Assembly (NCBI RefSeq): GCF_003269295.1
Contig: NZ_QLTT01000004.1
Location: 124,001 to 188,000, forward strand
Reading direction: 5' to 3'
Origin: Lentzea atacamensis
Lineage (GTDB): Bacteria; Actinomycetota; Actinomycetes; Mycobacteriales; Pseudonocardiaceae
DNA: 64,000 nt
The notes below the pieces were generated by a model. That model worked only from the letters and a program-made list of their open reading frames with translations. It was not told the origin of the DNA and ran no database searches. Shown here piece by piece: positions 1 to 7,619 of the stretch. The position numbers and the translations under genes are program-made. How positions within the stretch are numbered: the first letter of the stretch is position 1; each line of letters starts with the position of its first letter.

Positions 1-268
1 GCGTCGGCTTCTGGTACGTCTCCGACAGCGTGGAAACCGGGAATTCCAGCGGATATCCGCCCGCCTCCCACACGCCGCGCTCGACCTGTTCGGCCCGCTC
101 GCGCAAGTGCATGTGGCACGGGTTGATGCCGCTCCACGTGTTCAGGATGGCGATGACCGGCTTGCCGAGGTGCTCGGACGGGTTCATGCCCAGCTGGCGC
201 ATGCGGGCGTTGTGCGAGAACGCCCGCAACCCCTCGCCCTCGAACCACTCCGCGCTGCGCAGCCTCAC
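1..268 (-). CDS. IlvD/Edd-family sugar-acid dehydratase, N-terminal part (runs off window)
   Basis: Only the first 89 codons are present; the gene continues beyond base 1. The translation has the N-terminal signature of the dihydroxy-acid/6-phosphogluconate dehydratase family: RSAEWFEGEG near the start, then RMRQLG, GKPVIAILNTWS, NPCHMHLRE and GGYPLEFPVSTLSET. The Cys after NP is probably an Fe-S ligand by family knowledge. The GTG start overlaps the stop of the DapA-family gene as GTGA, so the two are translationally coupled. With a DapA-like partner and a FadR-type regulator, a hexonate or pentonate dehydratase is more likely than IlvD itself. Substrate unknown. Confidence 0.85.
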   Translation of the reverse strand, partial: MRLRSAEWFEGEGLRAFSHNARMRQLGMNPSEHLGKPVIAILNTWSGINPCHMHLRERAEQVERGVWEAGGYPLEFPVSTLSETYQKPT

Positions 269-1170
269 CGCAGGCTCCACGAGTTGAGCAGCACACCGAC
301 GGCAGACCGGTCGGCCTCCGCCAGCACGGAAGCAGGCGGTCGCACGTCCCGGCGGCACAACCCCAGCTGTGCCAGCGCTTCCTTCACCACGGACACGTTG
401 TTCGCGGACTCGTTGAGCGCCCGCAGCTCCTCGAACTTCCTGATGAACTCCCAGAGCTCCATCGCGGCACCGAACTCGCCTGCCCGCAGGCAACGGAACA
501 TCTGCACCGACAGCTGCGGCGCCACGTTCGCGAGCCCGGACGTGAACCCGGTCGCCCCCACCGCGAAGTAGCCGGGCGCCGACAGTTCGGCCAGCCCGGC
601 GATCCACGTCAGCCGGTCCAGCCCGGCGTCGCGGGCCACCGAGGCGAAGCGAACCGGGTCCGGCACCGCGTACTTCACGCCGACGACGTTCGGGCACGCG
701 TCGGCCAGTGCGGCGATCTGAGCACCCCCGATCCGCGGGTTCCGCACGTACAGGACCACGCTCAGCTCGGGCACAGAAGACGCGATCTCCCGGTGGTAGT
801 CGACCCAGCCGTCCAGCGAGACGTACGGGTGCACCGGCTGGTGGATCATGATCCCGTTCGCGCCCGCCCGATCAGCGAACCGGGCAGCCGCGACGGCGGT
901 CCCCACGTCGTGCCCGACACCGGCGACGATCGCGGCACGGTCCCCGACCGCGTCCACGGTGATGGAAAGCGCGCGCTCGGTCTCCGCAGCGGACAACGTG
1001 TAGAACTCGCTGGTGTTGCCGTTCGGTGTGACGACCGAGACGCCGCCCTCCACCATCCGGTCCACGATCGCGGCGTAGTTCTTCTCGTCGATCGCGCCGT
1101 CGGCGTCGAACGGCGTGACGGTGATCGCCACGACGGACGCGAGCCGCTCGGAGAGGTCATCGAACGCCAT
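265..1170 (-). CDS. DapA/N-acetylneuraminate lyase family aldolase or dehydratase
   Basis: A 301-aa class I aldolase-superfamily protein. Visible signatures: substrate-binding loop TPNGNTSEFYTLS (GTTGE-like, residues about 48-60), catalytic Tyr in VVLYVRNPR and Schiff-base Lys in GVKYAVPD. The GNTSEF variant resembles 5-dehydro-4-deoxyglucarate dehydratases and 2-keto-3-deoxy acid lyases more than lysine-pathway DapA. ATG 1170 was chosen because GAGGAG lies 7 nt upstream; an in-frame start 15 nt earlier has no such site. Its start lies inside the 3' end of the GntR gene and its stop overlaps the dehydratase start, so this is one tight operon. It probably acts after the dehydratase in sugar-acid breakdown. 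Confidence 0.82.
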   Translation of the reverse strand: MAFDDLSERLASVVAITVTPFDADGAIDEKNYAAIVDRMVEGGVSVVTPNGNTSEFYTLSAAETERALSITVDAVGDRAAIVAGVGHDVGTAVAAARFADRAGANGIMIHQPVHPYVSLDGWVDYHREIASSVPELSVVLYVRNPRIGGAQIAALADACPNVVGVKYAVPDPVRFASVARDAGLDRLTWIAGLAELSAPGYFAVGATGFTSGLANVAPQLSVQMFRCLRAGEFGAAMELWEFIRKFEELRALNESANNVSVVKEALAQLGLCRRDVRPPASVLAEADRSAVGVLLNSWSLR

Positions 1171-1804
1171 CGGGAAGCTCCTCAACTACTCGGTCGGCGA
1201 AGGTCTGGATGTGGCGGCGGAGGAGTTCGCAGGCGAGGTCACCCTCGCCCCGCACGGCGGCGGCCAGGATCGCGCGGTGCTCGGCGGCCTCGTCGTCCCA
1301 GGTCGGGCAGATGCCCCAGCCGGCGACGGTGATCAGCGCCGCCTGGTCGCGCAGGCCGTCCAGGATCTCGATCATCAAAGGGTTGCCGCACCGGGCGTAC
1401 AGGGCGCGGTGGAAGCGGCGGTTGGCGAGCGAGCGCCGGGCCAGGTCGGGGACGTCCTCCAGCGCCGAAGCCGCCTCGTCGAACGAGGCGCCCAGCAGGA
1501 TCGCGCGGCGCAGCGCCTCGGGTTCCAGCAGCATCCGCACGTCGTAGACGGAAGCGGCCATCTCGGCGTCGACGGTGCGGACCGCGGCGCCTTTGTACGG
1601 ACTCATCACGACGAGTCCTGATCCCGCGAGCGTCTTGAGCGCCTCGCGCACCGGCGTCTTGGAGACGTTGAGCGTGGCCGCGAGATCTGTTTCCACGAGC
1701 GCCTGACCGGGCTTCAGCTTTCCGTTGAGAATCGCTTCTTTGATCGATTCCAGAACGAAGTCCGTGCGCGACGCCGGAGGCGCTTCCGCTCGGTCATACA
1801 TCAT
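1157..1804 (-). CDS. GntR/FadR-type transcriptional regulator
   Basis: 215 aa. The N-terminal winged HTH has the family pattern (ILNGKLKPGQ, DLAATLNVSKTPVREALKTL, residues about 25-65). The C-terminal FCD ligand domain carries likely metal or ligand residues in NRRFHRALY, EHRAILAA and LLRRHIQ. First gene of the minus-strand operon, so probably autoregulated and induced by the sugar acid or its keto product. Two adjacent ATG codons (1804, 1801) could start it. The upstream intergenic region (1805-1952) separates it from a rightward small reading frame. Confidence 0.9.
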   Translation of the reverse strand: MMYDRAEAPPASRTDFVLESIKEAILNGKLKPGQALVETDLAATLNVSKTPVREALKTLAGSGLVVMSPYKGAAVRTVDAEMAASVYDVRMLLEPEALRRAILLGASFDEAASALEDVPDLARRSLANRRFHRALYARCGNPLMIEILDGLRDQAALITVAGWGICPTWDDEAAEHRAILAAAVRGEGDLACELLRRHIQTFADRVVEELPDGVR

Positions 1805-1952
1805 ATACGAGACCCTAGGAGCTGCCAGAGGCCCAGGTCAAGCGACTCCTGTGGGCTGGGCAACGTCCGTGTATCTGCGTTGAACCAAGTTCCTCGAACG
1901 CTCGTTTTGAAGGTGTCGGTCACCGCAACTGCGCGGGACTGGAGAAGGAGAA

Positions 1953-2057
1953 ATGAGTGAGTCGTTCCGCGTAAAACGTGTCCATTGCCGCGTCCGCCAG
2001 CGCATGGCACCGAACGTCCTGGACACCAACGAGTTGGACGAGATCGACACATGCTGA
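1953..2057 (+). CDS. small ORF upstream of truncated anti-sigma paralogue
   Basis: 34 codons after a strong ribosome site (GGAGAAGGAG, 1941-1950). The last residues (NELDEID) match the ELDEL that follows the zinc motif in the intact anti-sigma at 4288, but no HxxxCxxC motif remains. The frame ends in TGA overlapping the ATG at 2051. This is either the decayed, frameshifted 5' end of the downstream gene or a coupled leader peptide. Low confidence as an independent gene. Confidence 0.35.
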   Translation: MSESFRVKRVHCRVRQRMAPNVLDTNELDEIDTC

Positions 2058-2554
2058 TGGAAGAACTGCCACCGGAGGCCGCACTGGACGGCCCTCCGCG
2101 CAACGCGGACCACCTGCTGCAGCGCACGCTCGGCACGGTCCGCGAGGAGAGACACCTGGCCGTGCGACGCCGAGGGCGCATCACGGCCCTGACCTCGACC
2201 TTCGTGGTCGCCGGCGTGCTGGCCGGCGGCGTCTGGCTGGGCCAGGGGCTCGGCGTCGGTGGCACGGACGGTGTCCTGCAGGGGACCTCGCCGGCAGGCG
2301 CGCACCTGGCCGTGAAGGTCACCGAAACCGAGGGCGGCCTGAGACTGGTCGCCACCGTCGACGGCGTGCAGGACGGGGAAGCCTGCTGGCTGGTCGTGCA
2401 CACGAAGGACGGGCGCACCTTCACCGCGGGCTCCTGGCGGGCGCACGCCGGCGAGGTGACGCTGGCCGGGTCCGCGATGGTGCGGGCGGGCGACGTCGCC
2501 GGGGTCAGCGTGGTGAACCACCACCACGAGCCGCTGGTGACCGCGAACCAGTGA
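2051..2554 (+). CDS. truncated anti-sigma-factor-like membrane protein (paralogue of 4288-4995)
   Basis: 167 aa from ATG 2051. It aligns with the 4288-4995 anti-sigma factor from its linker on: ELPPEAALDGPP versus EVPPEAMLDGPP, then HLLQRTL versus LLLQRTL, a transmembrane helix (about residues 40-62) and an RskA-like outer domain (CWLVVHTKDGRTF versus CRIFVVAKDGSRQ). The cytoplasmic zf-HC2 sigma-binding domain is missing and no sigma gene is adjacent. Spacing between the shared ELDE and PPEA motifs is 23 nt here against 30 in the intact copy, so a frameshift has occurred. It may be a pseudogene or a membrane protein that no longer binds a sigma factor. The start is weakly supported. Confidence 0.6.
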   Translation: MLMEELPPEAALDGPPRNADHLLQRTLGTVREERHLAVRRRGRITALTSTFVVAGVLAGGVWLGQGLGVGGTDGVLQGTSPAGAHLAVKVTETEGGLRLVATVDGVQDGEACWLVVHTKDGRTFTAGSWRAHAGEVTLAGSAMVRAGDVAGVSVVNHHHEPLVTANQ

Positions 2555-2677
2555 TGTGGCCCGGCCGAGGTCCGGGCCACACGCTCACCGTGCCACCGGC
2601 GACGCTACCGACCGGAAATTCGCTGACCGCCGAAGTGAGACAGTGCCCTGTCATCTCAGTGATCCGCTTGGCAAGCT

Positions 2678-3619
2678 GTGGGTGTGGCCCCGAACAAATC
2701 GATGACCGTCGCAGTCGCGGTGGTCTCGGTTCTCGTCATCGGGCTCTCGGCGGTCCTGCTGTGCGGCACGTCCAGCGGCGAACGCGCCGCTGACCAGTAC
2801 GTGAGCGAGCTCGACCAGGTGATGGACGAGCCGAAGGCCCCCAGCGTGGTCATCCGCTGCGGCACGAACGAGGAACGGCACCTCAACGCGGACAACCCCG
2901 TTGTGTCACCTGGAATCCCGTTCGGTGCACACCACACGCACGAGTACGTGGGCAACAGGTCGGCCAACGCGATGTCGACGAACGACTCTCTCGCGGCCGC
3001 GACCAGCACGTGCGAGAAGGGAGACCTCTCCACCTACTACTGGCCGGTGTTGCGCCTGACCGACGGCACGGGCCACGACGTGCACGCCGAGGGCGGCGGG
3101 GTGCACGGCAACACCGGCGAGGTGCTGAAGCCCAGGAGCGTGGAGATCCGGTACGAGGGCAGCCCGGTGAGCGACGTGCTGCCGATGCCCCGGTTCCTGC
3201 GCATGATCACCGGTGATCCGTCGGCGTTCACCAGCGACTACGGCCCGAACACCCGCGCCAGGTGGGGGTGCTCGGACCAGCCCGGCCGGTACACGACGCG
3301 GTACCCGTTGTGCGGGAGCGCGACGACGCTGCGCACCTTCGACTTCGGCAGCTGCTGGGACGGCAACAACACCGACAGCGCCTCCCACCGCTCGCACGTG
3401 GTGTTCCCGCTGGAAAGCGGAGTCTGCCCGCCCAAGACGTTCCCGATCCCGCACCTGCGCGTCACCGTCGGGTACGACGTTCCCGCGGGCCGCCCGTTCG
3501 CGATCGACAGCTTCCCCGAGGAGCTGCGCGACCCGGCGACCGACCACGCCATGGCCATCAACGTGATGCCGGAGGCGCAGATGAGTGAACTCGTCGGGCA
3601 CCTCAACCGCAGCCGCTAG
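2678..3619 (+). CDS. DUF1996 secreted or membrane-anchored protein
   Basis: 313 aa with an N-terminal hydrophobic segment (VAVVSVLVIGLSAVLLC, residues about 11-28) acting as signal or anchor. The body matches DUF1996: PGIPFGAHHTHEYVGN, LSTYYWPVL, and the strongest signature SCWDGNNTDSASHRSH near residue 235, with conserved His and Cys residues. The function of this mostly secreted family is unknown; association with cell-wall or carbohydrate processing is speculation. Several GTG/ATG starts exist in the first 8 codons (2678, 2684, 2699). It stands alone on the plus strand. Confidence 0.85.
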   Translation: MGVAPNKSMTVAVAVVSVLVIGLSAVLLCGTSSGERAADQYVSELDQVMDEPKAPSVVIRCGTNEERHLNADNPVVSPGIPFGAHHTHEYVGNRSANAMSTNDSLAAATSTCEKGDLSTYYWPVLRLTDGTGHDVHAEGGGVHGNTGEVLKPRSVEIRYEGSPVSDVLPMPRFLRMITGDPSAFTSDYGPNTRARWGCSDQPGRYTTRYPLCGSATTLRTFDFGSCWDGNNTDSASHRSHVVFPLESGVCPPKTFPIPHLRVTVGYDVPAGRPFAIDSFPEELRDPATDHAMAINVMPEAQMSELVGHLNRSR

Positions 3620-3739
3620 CATCCGCTCCATCTTTCGTCGAAACCTGTTTGAACCGAAGCCCGCTTTCGCTCGTGTGTCGGCTGAGGTCTTGAACAGAAC
3701 GCCCGCAAGAGGTGTTCGCGGGCGGGGAGGAGTGGGTGG

Positions 3740-4291
3740 ATGGCGGCTTTGTTCTCCCGCAAACGGGAGACCGCGGCCGACGAGGCACTGATCCGGTCGC
3801 TCTACGAGGAGCACGGTCGGGCGCTGCTGGCGTACGCGACGCGGTTGACCGGCGATCGGGCGGCGGCCGAGGACGTGGTCCAGGAGACCCTCGTCCGAGC
3901 CTGGCGCCATCCCGACGCCCTCGTGAACGGCAAGGGATCGGTGCGCGGCTGGTTGCTGACCGTGGCGCGCAACATCGTCACCGACAGGGTGCGGGCCAAG
4001 GCGGCGCGCCCGCAGGAGGTGGCGGAGTCTCCGGCAACGCCACCGATCGAACGTGACCACGCCGATCAGGTGGTCGACTCGGTGGTGGTGCTGGAGGCGC
4101 TCGACCGGTTGTCCTCCGACCACCGCGATGTGCTGATGGAGATCTACTTCCGCGGCCGCAGCGTGACGGAGGCGGCGGAAGCGCTCGGAGTACCACCGGG
4201 CACTGTGAAATCAAGATCGTATTACGCGTTGCGAGCCCTGAGGGAGACGTTCGTCGGTCAACAGGTCGCACTGAAGGGGGTGGCCGGATGA
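3740..4291 (+). CDS. ECF sigma factor, SigL-like
   Basis: 183 aa. Region 2: LIRSLYEEHGRALLAYATRLTGD, then AEDVVQETLVRAW, the core-binding and -10 recognition segment. Region 4: LDRLSSDHRDVLMEIYFRGRSV followed by the HTH AEALGVPPGTVKSRSYYALRAL. It resembles mycobacterial SigL. The stop overlaps the ATG of the next gene (ATGA), a zf-HC2 anti-sigma, so the pair is co-translated and the sigma factor is presumably held inactive at the membrane. ATG 3740 follows GGGGAGGAG with suitable spacing. Confidence 0.92.
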   Translation: MAALFSRKRETAADEALIRSLYEEHGRALLAYATRLTGDRAAAEDVVQETLVRAWRHPDALVNGKGSVRGWLLTVARNIVTDRVRAKAARPQEVAESPATPPIERDHADQVVDSVVVLEALDRLSSDHRDVLMEIYFRGRSVTEAAEALGVPPGTVKSRSYYALRALRETFVGQQVALKGVAG

Positions 4292-4995
4292 CCACGCAGC
4301 ACGACCCGCAGCTGCTCGGTGCCTATGTTCTCGGAGCACTGGACGAGCAGGAGGTGCGCGCCATGGACGAGCACCTGGCATCCTGCCCGGACTGCACGCG
4401 TGAGCTCGATGAACTCCGTTCGATGGAGGCCTACCTCGGCGAGGTGCCGCCGGAGGCCATGCTCGACGGACCGCCGGAAGGCGGCGATCTGTTGTTGCAG
4501 CGCACCCTTCGTCAGGTGCGCGCGGAACGAGGCGGCGTCGCACGGCGTCGTCAGTTCGCTCTCGGTGCCGCGGCGGCAGTCGTCGCCGCTCTGGTGCTCG
4601 GCGCCGGTGTCTTCGTCGGCAAGGCCACGTCGCCCGATGCGACCACGGCCCTTCCCACGCCGTCGGTGGCTCCGGATCCGACCGGTACCAGGCTCGCCAC
4701 CTTCACCGACCCGGTGACCAAGGCGTCGATGACCGTCAAGGTCGTCCCCGCCGCGGGCTGGGTGCGCACGAACATGTCGATCAACGGTATTCCCGAGGGC
4801 GAGAAGTGCCGGATCTTCGTCGTGGCGAAGGACGGCAGCCGCCAGGAAGCCGGTTCCTGGGTGGTGTCCAAGAAGGGCGCCGCCGAGGGCACGAACCTGG
4901 ACGGCTCCGCCCTCGTGGCACCGAACGACGTCAAGTCCGTGGTGGTGGAGAACTTCGCGGGCAAGAAGTTCGTCGAGGTACCCGTACAGGCATGA
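4288..4995 (+). CDS. membrane anti-sigma factor, zf-HC2 and RskA-like
   Basis: 235 aa. The N-terminal zinc-associated anti-sigma domain has HLASCPDC (HxxxCxxC, residues about 31-38) after the typical LLGAYVLGALDEQE helix. One transmembrane helix at about residues 89-112 (LGAAAAVVAALVLGAGVFVG), then a roughly 120-residue outer RskA-like domain. Four bases overlap the sigma gene. The expected mechanism is intramembrane proteolysis or redox release of the sigma factor. A strong terminator follows. A paralogue without the zinc domain lies at 2051-2554. Confidence 0.92.
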   Translation: MTTQHDPQLLGAYVLGALDEQEVRAMDEHLASCPDCTRELDELRSMEAYLGEVPPEAMLDGPPEGGDLLLQRTLRQVRAERGGVARRRQFALGAAAAVVAALVLGAGVFVGKATSPDATTALPTPSVAPDPTGTRLATFTDPVTKASMTVKVVPAAGWVRTNMSINGIPEGEKCRIFVVAKDGSRQEAGSWVVSKKGAAEGTNLDGSALVAPNDVKSVVVENFAGKKFVEVPVQA

Positions 4996-5011
4996 CCGAG
5001 GGGTGAAAAGG

Positions 5012-5044
5012 GAGGGGCCGTCTTCGTGGCGGCCCCTCTACCTT
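5012..5044 (+). terminator. intrinsic terminator after sigma/anti-sigma operon
   Basis: Perfect 9-bp stem GAGGGGCCG (5012-5020) / CGGCCCCTC (5030-5038), 9-nt loop, then TACCTTTG. It sits 17 bases after the anti-sigma stop. Confidence 0.8.
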
Positions 5045-5051
5045 TGTCCGG

Positions 5052-5231
5052 GTGTCATCTCCTCTGATCGGCGACGACTGCTGGAACCACTCCAGCGGCA
5101 CCGTGTGCTGGACGCTCGAGGTCATCGCCGGCCACGTCACGAACGAGGCGGCCGCGGCAGAGCTCAGGGCGTGCTCGAGCGGGCTGATCTTCGTGGACGA
5201 CATCGGCCGAGCCGGACCCGCAAGCCCGTGA
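5052..5231 (+). CDS. hypothetical 59-aa ORF, possibly a gene remnant
   Basis: A GTG-started frame of 59 codons directly after the terminator with actinobacterial codon bias. It contains DDCWNHSSGTVCWTLE and no recognised domain. A second frame just downstream (ARDYLVARADELIEMAERW, about 5216-5280) also looks coding, which suggests one frameshifted gene whose parts lie in two frames. No clear ribosome site. Low confidence. Confidence 0.3.
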   Translation: MSSPLIGDDCWNHSSGTVCWTLEVIAGHVTNEAAAAELRACSSGLIFVDDIGRAGPASP

Positions 5232-5318
5232 CTACCTGGTGGCACGCGCTGACGAGCTCATCGAGATGGCGGAGCGCTGGCCCGCTTCGAAGCGCGGGAC
5301 GAGAAGGACCGGGCGGCG

Positions 5319-6263
5319 TCAGGGCTTGAGCACGACCTTCCCGACCGTGGCGCGTGACTCCAGCGCCTCGTGCGCCTTCGCGGCGTCCTTCAACGCGAAC
5401 GCCGGGTTGACCAGCGGCACGAACCGCCCGCTCGCGAGCCCGGCCATCGACTCGTCCTCCAGCGCGCGCAACCCGCGCCGCATCAGGCCGGGCCCGAGCG
5501 CGACCGTGGCCGTGAGGCTGTTGGCGAACAACGCTTCCGTGCTGATCGGCGTCATGCTCCCGGACGCCCAGCCGTAGATGATCTGCCGGCCGCCGGGCCC
5601 CAGCGTCTTCAGTGCCGTCGCGCCCACCTCGCCGCCGACGCCGTCGAGCACCACGGTCATGTCCTTGATCCCGTCCGCCCAGTCCGGCCGGGTGTAGTCG
5701 ATGGCGGCGTCCGCGCCGTTGTCCATCACGTGGTCGAGCTTCTCGCCGCTGGCCAGACCCACGACCTGCGCTCCGATGTTGCGCGCCTCCTGCACGAACA
5801 GCGCTCCCATGCCGCCTGCCGCCGAGGTCACCAGCACCACGTCGTCCTTGGTGAGCTTCGCCGCGTCGAGCACCGCGACCACCGTGCGGCCGGTGCCGAT
5901 CATCGCCACCGCGGCCTCGAACGACACCTCGTCCGGAAGGGCGTGCAGCGACTCGACCTTCGCGACGGCGAGTTCCGCGTAGCCGCCGTTGGCCTGGCCG
6001 AGGTGTGCGGTGACGCGGCGGCCCAGCCACTCGGGGGAGACGCCGTCGCCGAGGGCCGTGACGACGCCGGCCACTTCACGGCCCGGTGTCATGGGGAACT
6101 CGACCGGGCCGAACCCGCCCTTGCGGATGGTCGTGTCGACGAGGTGGACGCCGGCCGCGGCCACCGTGACGCGGACCTGGCCCGCGGCGGGCTCCGGGTC
6201 GGGCACCTCCTCGAAGAGCAGGTTCTCCGCCGGGCCGAACTCGTACTGCCTGATCGCGAACAT
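5319..6263 (-). CDS. zinc-independent MDR oxidoreductase (quinone oxidoreductase type)
   Basis: 314 aa, medium-chain dehydrogenase/reductase. GroES-like N-terminal half (MFAIRQYEFGPAENLLFEEV, then AAGVHLVDTTIRKG and PGREVAGVV) and a Rossmann half with the NADPH loop VTSAAGGMGALFVQEA at about residues 145-160, then a GGVG-like turn (LDGVGGEVG). No structural-zinc Cys cluster is visible, which fits NADPH quinone/enone reductases. ATG 6263 was chosen because family proteins start at this motif; an upstream in-frame extension would cross non-coding DNA. A broken copy of its first 50 codons is found at 7222-7370. Confidence 0.85.
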   Translation of the reverse strand: MFAIRQYEFGPAENLLFEEVPDPEPAAGQVRVTVAAAGVHLVDTTIRKGGFGPVEFPMTPGREVAGVVTALGDGVSPEWLGRRVTAHLGQANGGYAELAVAKVESLHALPDEVSFEAAVAMIGTGRTVVAVLDAAKLTKDDVVLVTSAAGGMGALFVQEARNIGAQVVGLASGEKLDHVMDNGADAAIDYTRPDWADGIKDMTVVLDGVGGEVGATALKTLGPGGRQIIYGWASGSMTPISTEALFANSLTATVALGPGLMRRGLRALEDESMAGLASGRFVPLVNPAFALKDAAKAHEALESRATVGKVVLKP

Positions 6264-6348
6264 GGCGGTGACGCTATGAGCTCGACTTAACTGGAGGTCA
6301 ACACCCGCGGGTGGCGTGTTATGATACGACTGCGCTAAAAACGCAGTC

Positions 6349-7030
6349 GTGTGGAAAACCGTCATCGCGGGCCTGCTCGTGGTCACGTCGGCGCCCGTGG
6401 CGTCGGCGGCCCCCGAGCAGGTGCCCCACGTCGTCGCGTCCCACTACCTCGGCCTGGGGGACGGCATCGGGTTCGAACAGGCCAAGGCTCATCTTTGCGA
6501 GCTCGCCGGGATGGGCGGCGAGCTCGCCGCCGACCCGCAGTTCCGCGACCGCGGCCATCATGCGGAAGCTGGTGCTGGAGAACAGGAACACCGCCGCCGA
6601 GAAGTACCTCGACACCATGCCGTGCACGCGCGGTGAGTGCGAGATCCTGCGGAAGTGGGACCGCCGCAACGACATCGGCAGCGTGGGGGCGGTGCTATTC
6701 GACCGGTGGTTCGCGGCGGGCGGCACCGAGCAGGCGTTCGACGAGGTCGTGCGCGAGCTCGGGCCGAAGATCCACCAGCGGCTGGGGGAGATCCAGTACG
6801 TGGTGCGCGACGGCAGGAAGATCCCGCTGCACGGCGGGCCGCCGTCGTCCGGGGTCTACAACCTGATCAACATGGACTGGCAGCGCCAGGAGGTGCGGGA
6901 CGGGTCGAGCTTCATCTTCGCCGTCGAGTACGCGGACAAGGCGTGCCCGACCGCGTACACGCTGATGGCGCCCACCCGCCCCGACCTCTACTCCCAGAAG
7001 AAGTGGCGGAAGGGCGCCCTCTGCCGCTGA
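6349..7030 (+). pseudogene. penicillin acylase-family remnant
   Basis: From GTG 6349 a clear signal peptide (MWKTVIAGLLVVTSAPVASA) leads into about 60 residues, after which the frame is lost. From about 6560 another frame carries motifs typical of the C-terminal part of penicillin/acyl-homoserine-lactone acylases: CEILRKWDRRNDIGSVGAVLFDRWF, GVYNLINMDWQRQEV, DGSSFIFAVEY and LYSQKKW. The catalytic centre (N-terminal Ser of the beta chain) and most of the roughly 700-residue enzyme are absent. I infer an internal deletion plus frameshift, so no active enzyme is expected. Confidence 0.72.
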
Positions 7031-7073
7031 GGCCAGGTCGCTCGTGCGCCACCCGAACCGGCCTGCCGCGGCA

Positions 7074-7370
7074 CTAGTGGGCGATCATCACGTGCTTGAC
7101 GCGCGTGTAGTCCTCCAGCCCGTGCATTGAGAGGTCCTTGCCGTAGCCCGAGGCGCCGAACCCGCCATGCGACATCTCGGACGTGACGAGGCCGTGGGTG
7201 TTGACCCACATGATGCCGAAGTCGCCTTGCGGATCGTGGTGTCGACGAGGTGCACCCCGGCCGCGGCGACCGTGACGTTCACCTGGCCGGACGCAGGCGT
7301 TAGGGTCGGGCACCTCCTCGAAGAGCAGGGTCGAAACCGGACCGAACTCGTACTGCCGACTCGCGAACCT
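7074..7370 (-). pseudogene. chimeric remnant: oxidoreductase 5' end fused to aldehyde dehydrogenase 3' end
   Basis: The right part (about 7222-7370) is a diverged copy of the first 50 codons of the oxidoreductase at 5319-6263 (SRQYEFGPVSTLLFEEVPDP), with its start codon mutated and a frameshift inside. The left part (7074-7221) is a diverged copy of the last 49 codons of the aldehyde dehydrogenase at 12301-13689 (DFGIMWVNTHGLV to TRVKHVMIAH). Both intact parents are in this window. The join falls at about 7221 within a short shared CGAAGTCG-like stretch. Not expected to make a functional protein. Confidence 0.85.
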
Positions 7371-7619
7371 GCTCCAGGGCGCCAGGAGCTCGACCTGGCT
7401 GGACGTCGACAGCCCGTTCGGCGGGTGAGACTGCCGCACATCGTCCGACTGGTTGTTCTCGTTACGAGACGAGCACCACGCGTGCAACTGCGTCTTCAAT
7501 CCTTTCGCGGGCGGGCGGAATCCGGAACGCGGAGGTAGCCTGCTCGCGGCACCGGGGGAGGCGTGTGCCCGCAGGCAGCAGTGGTGTTTTGGCACGTACG
7601 TACCTCTGGGGGGGTCGTT

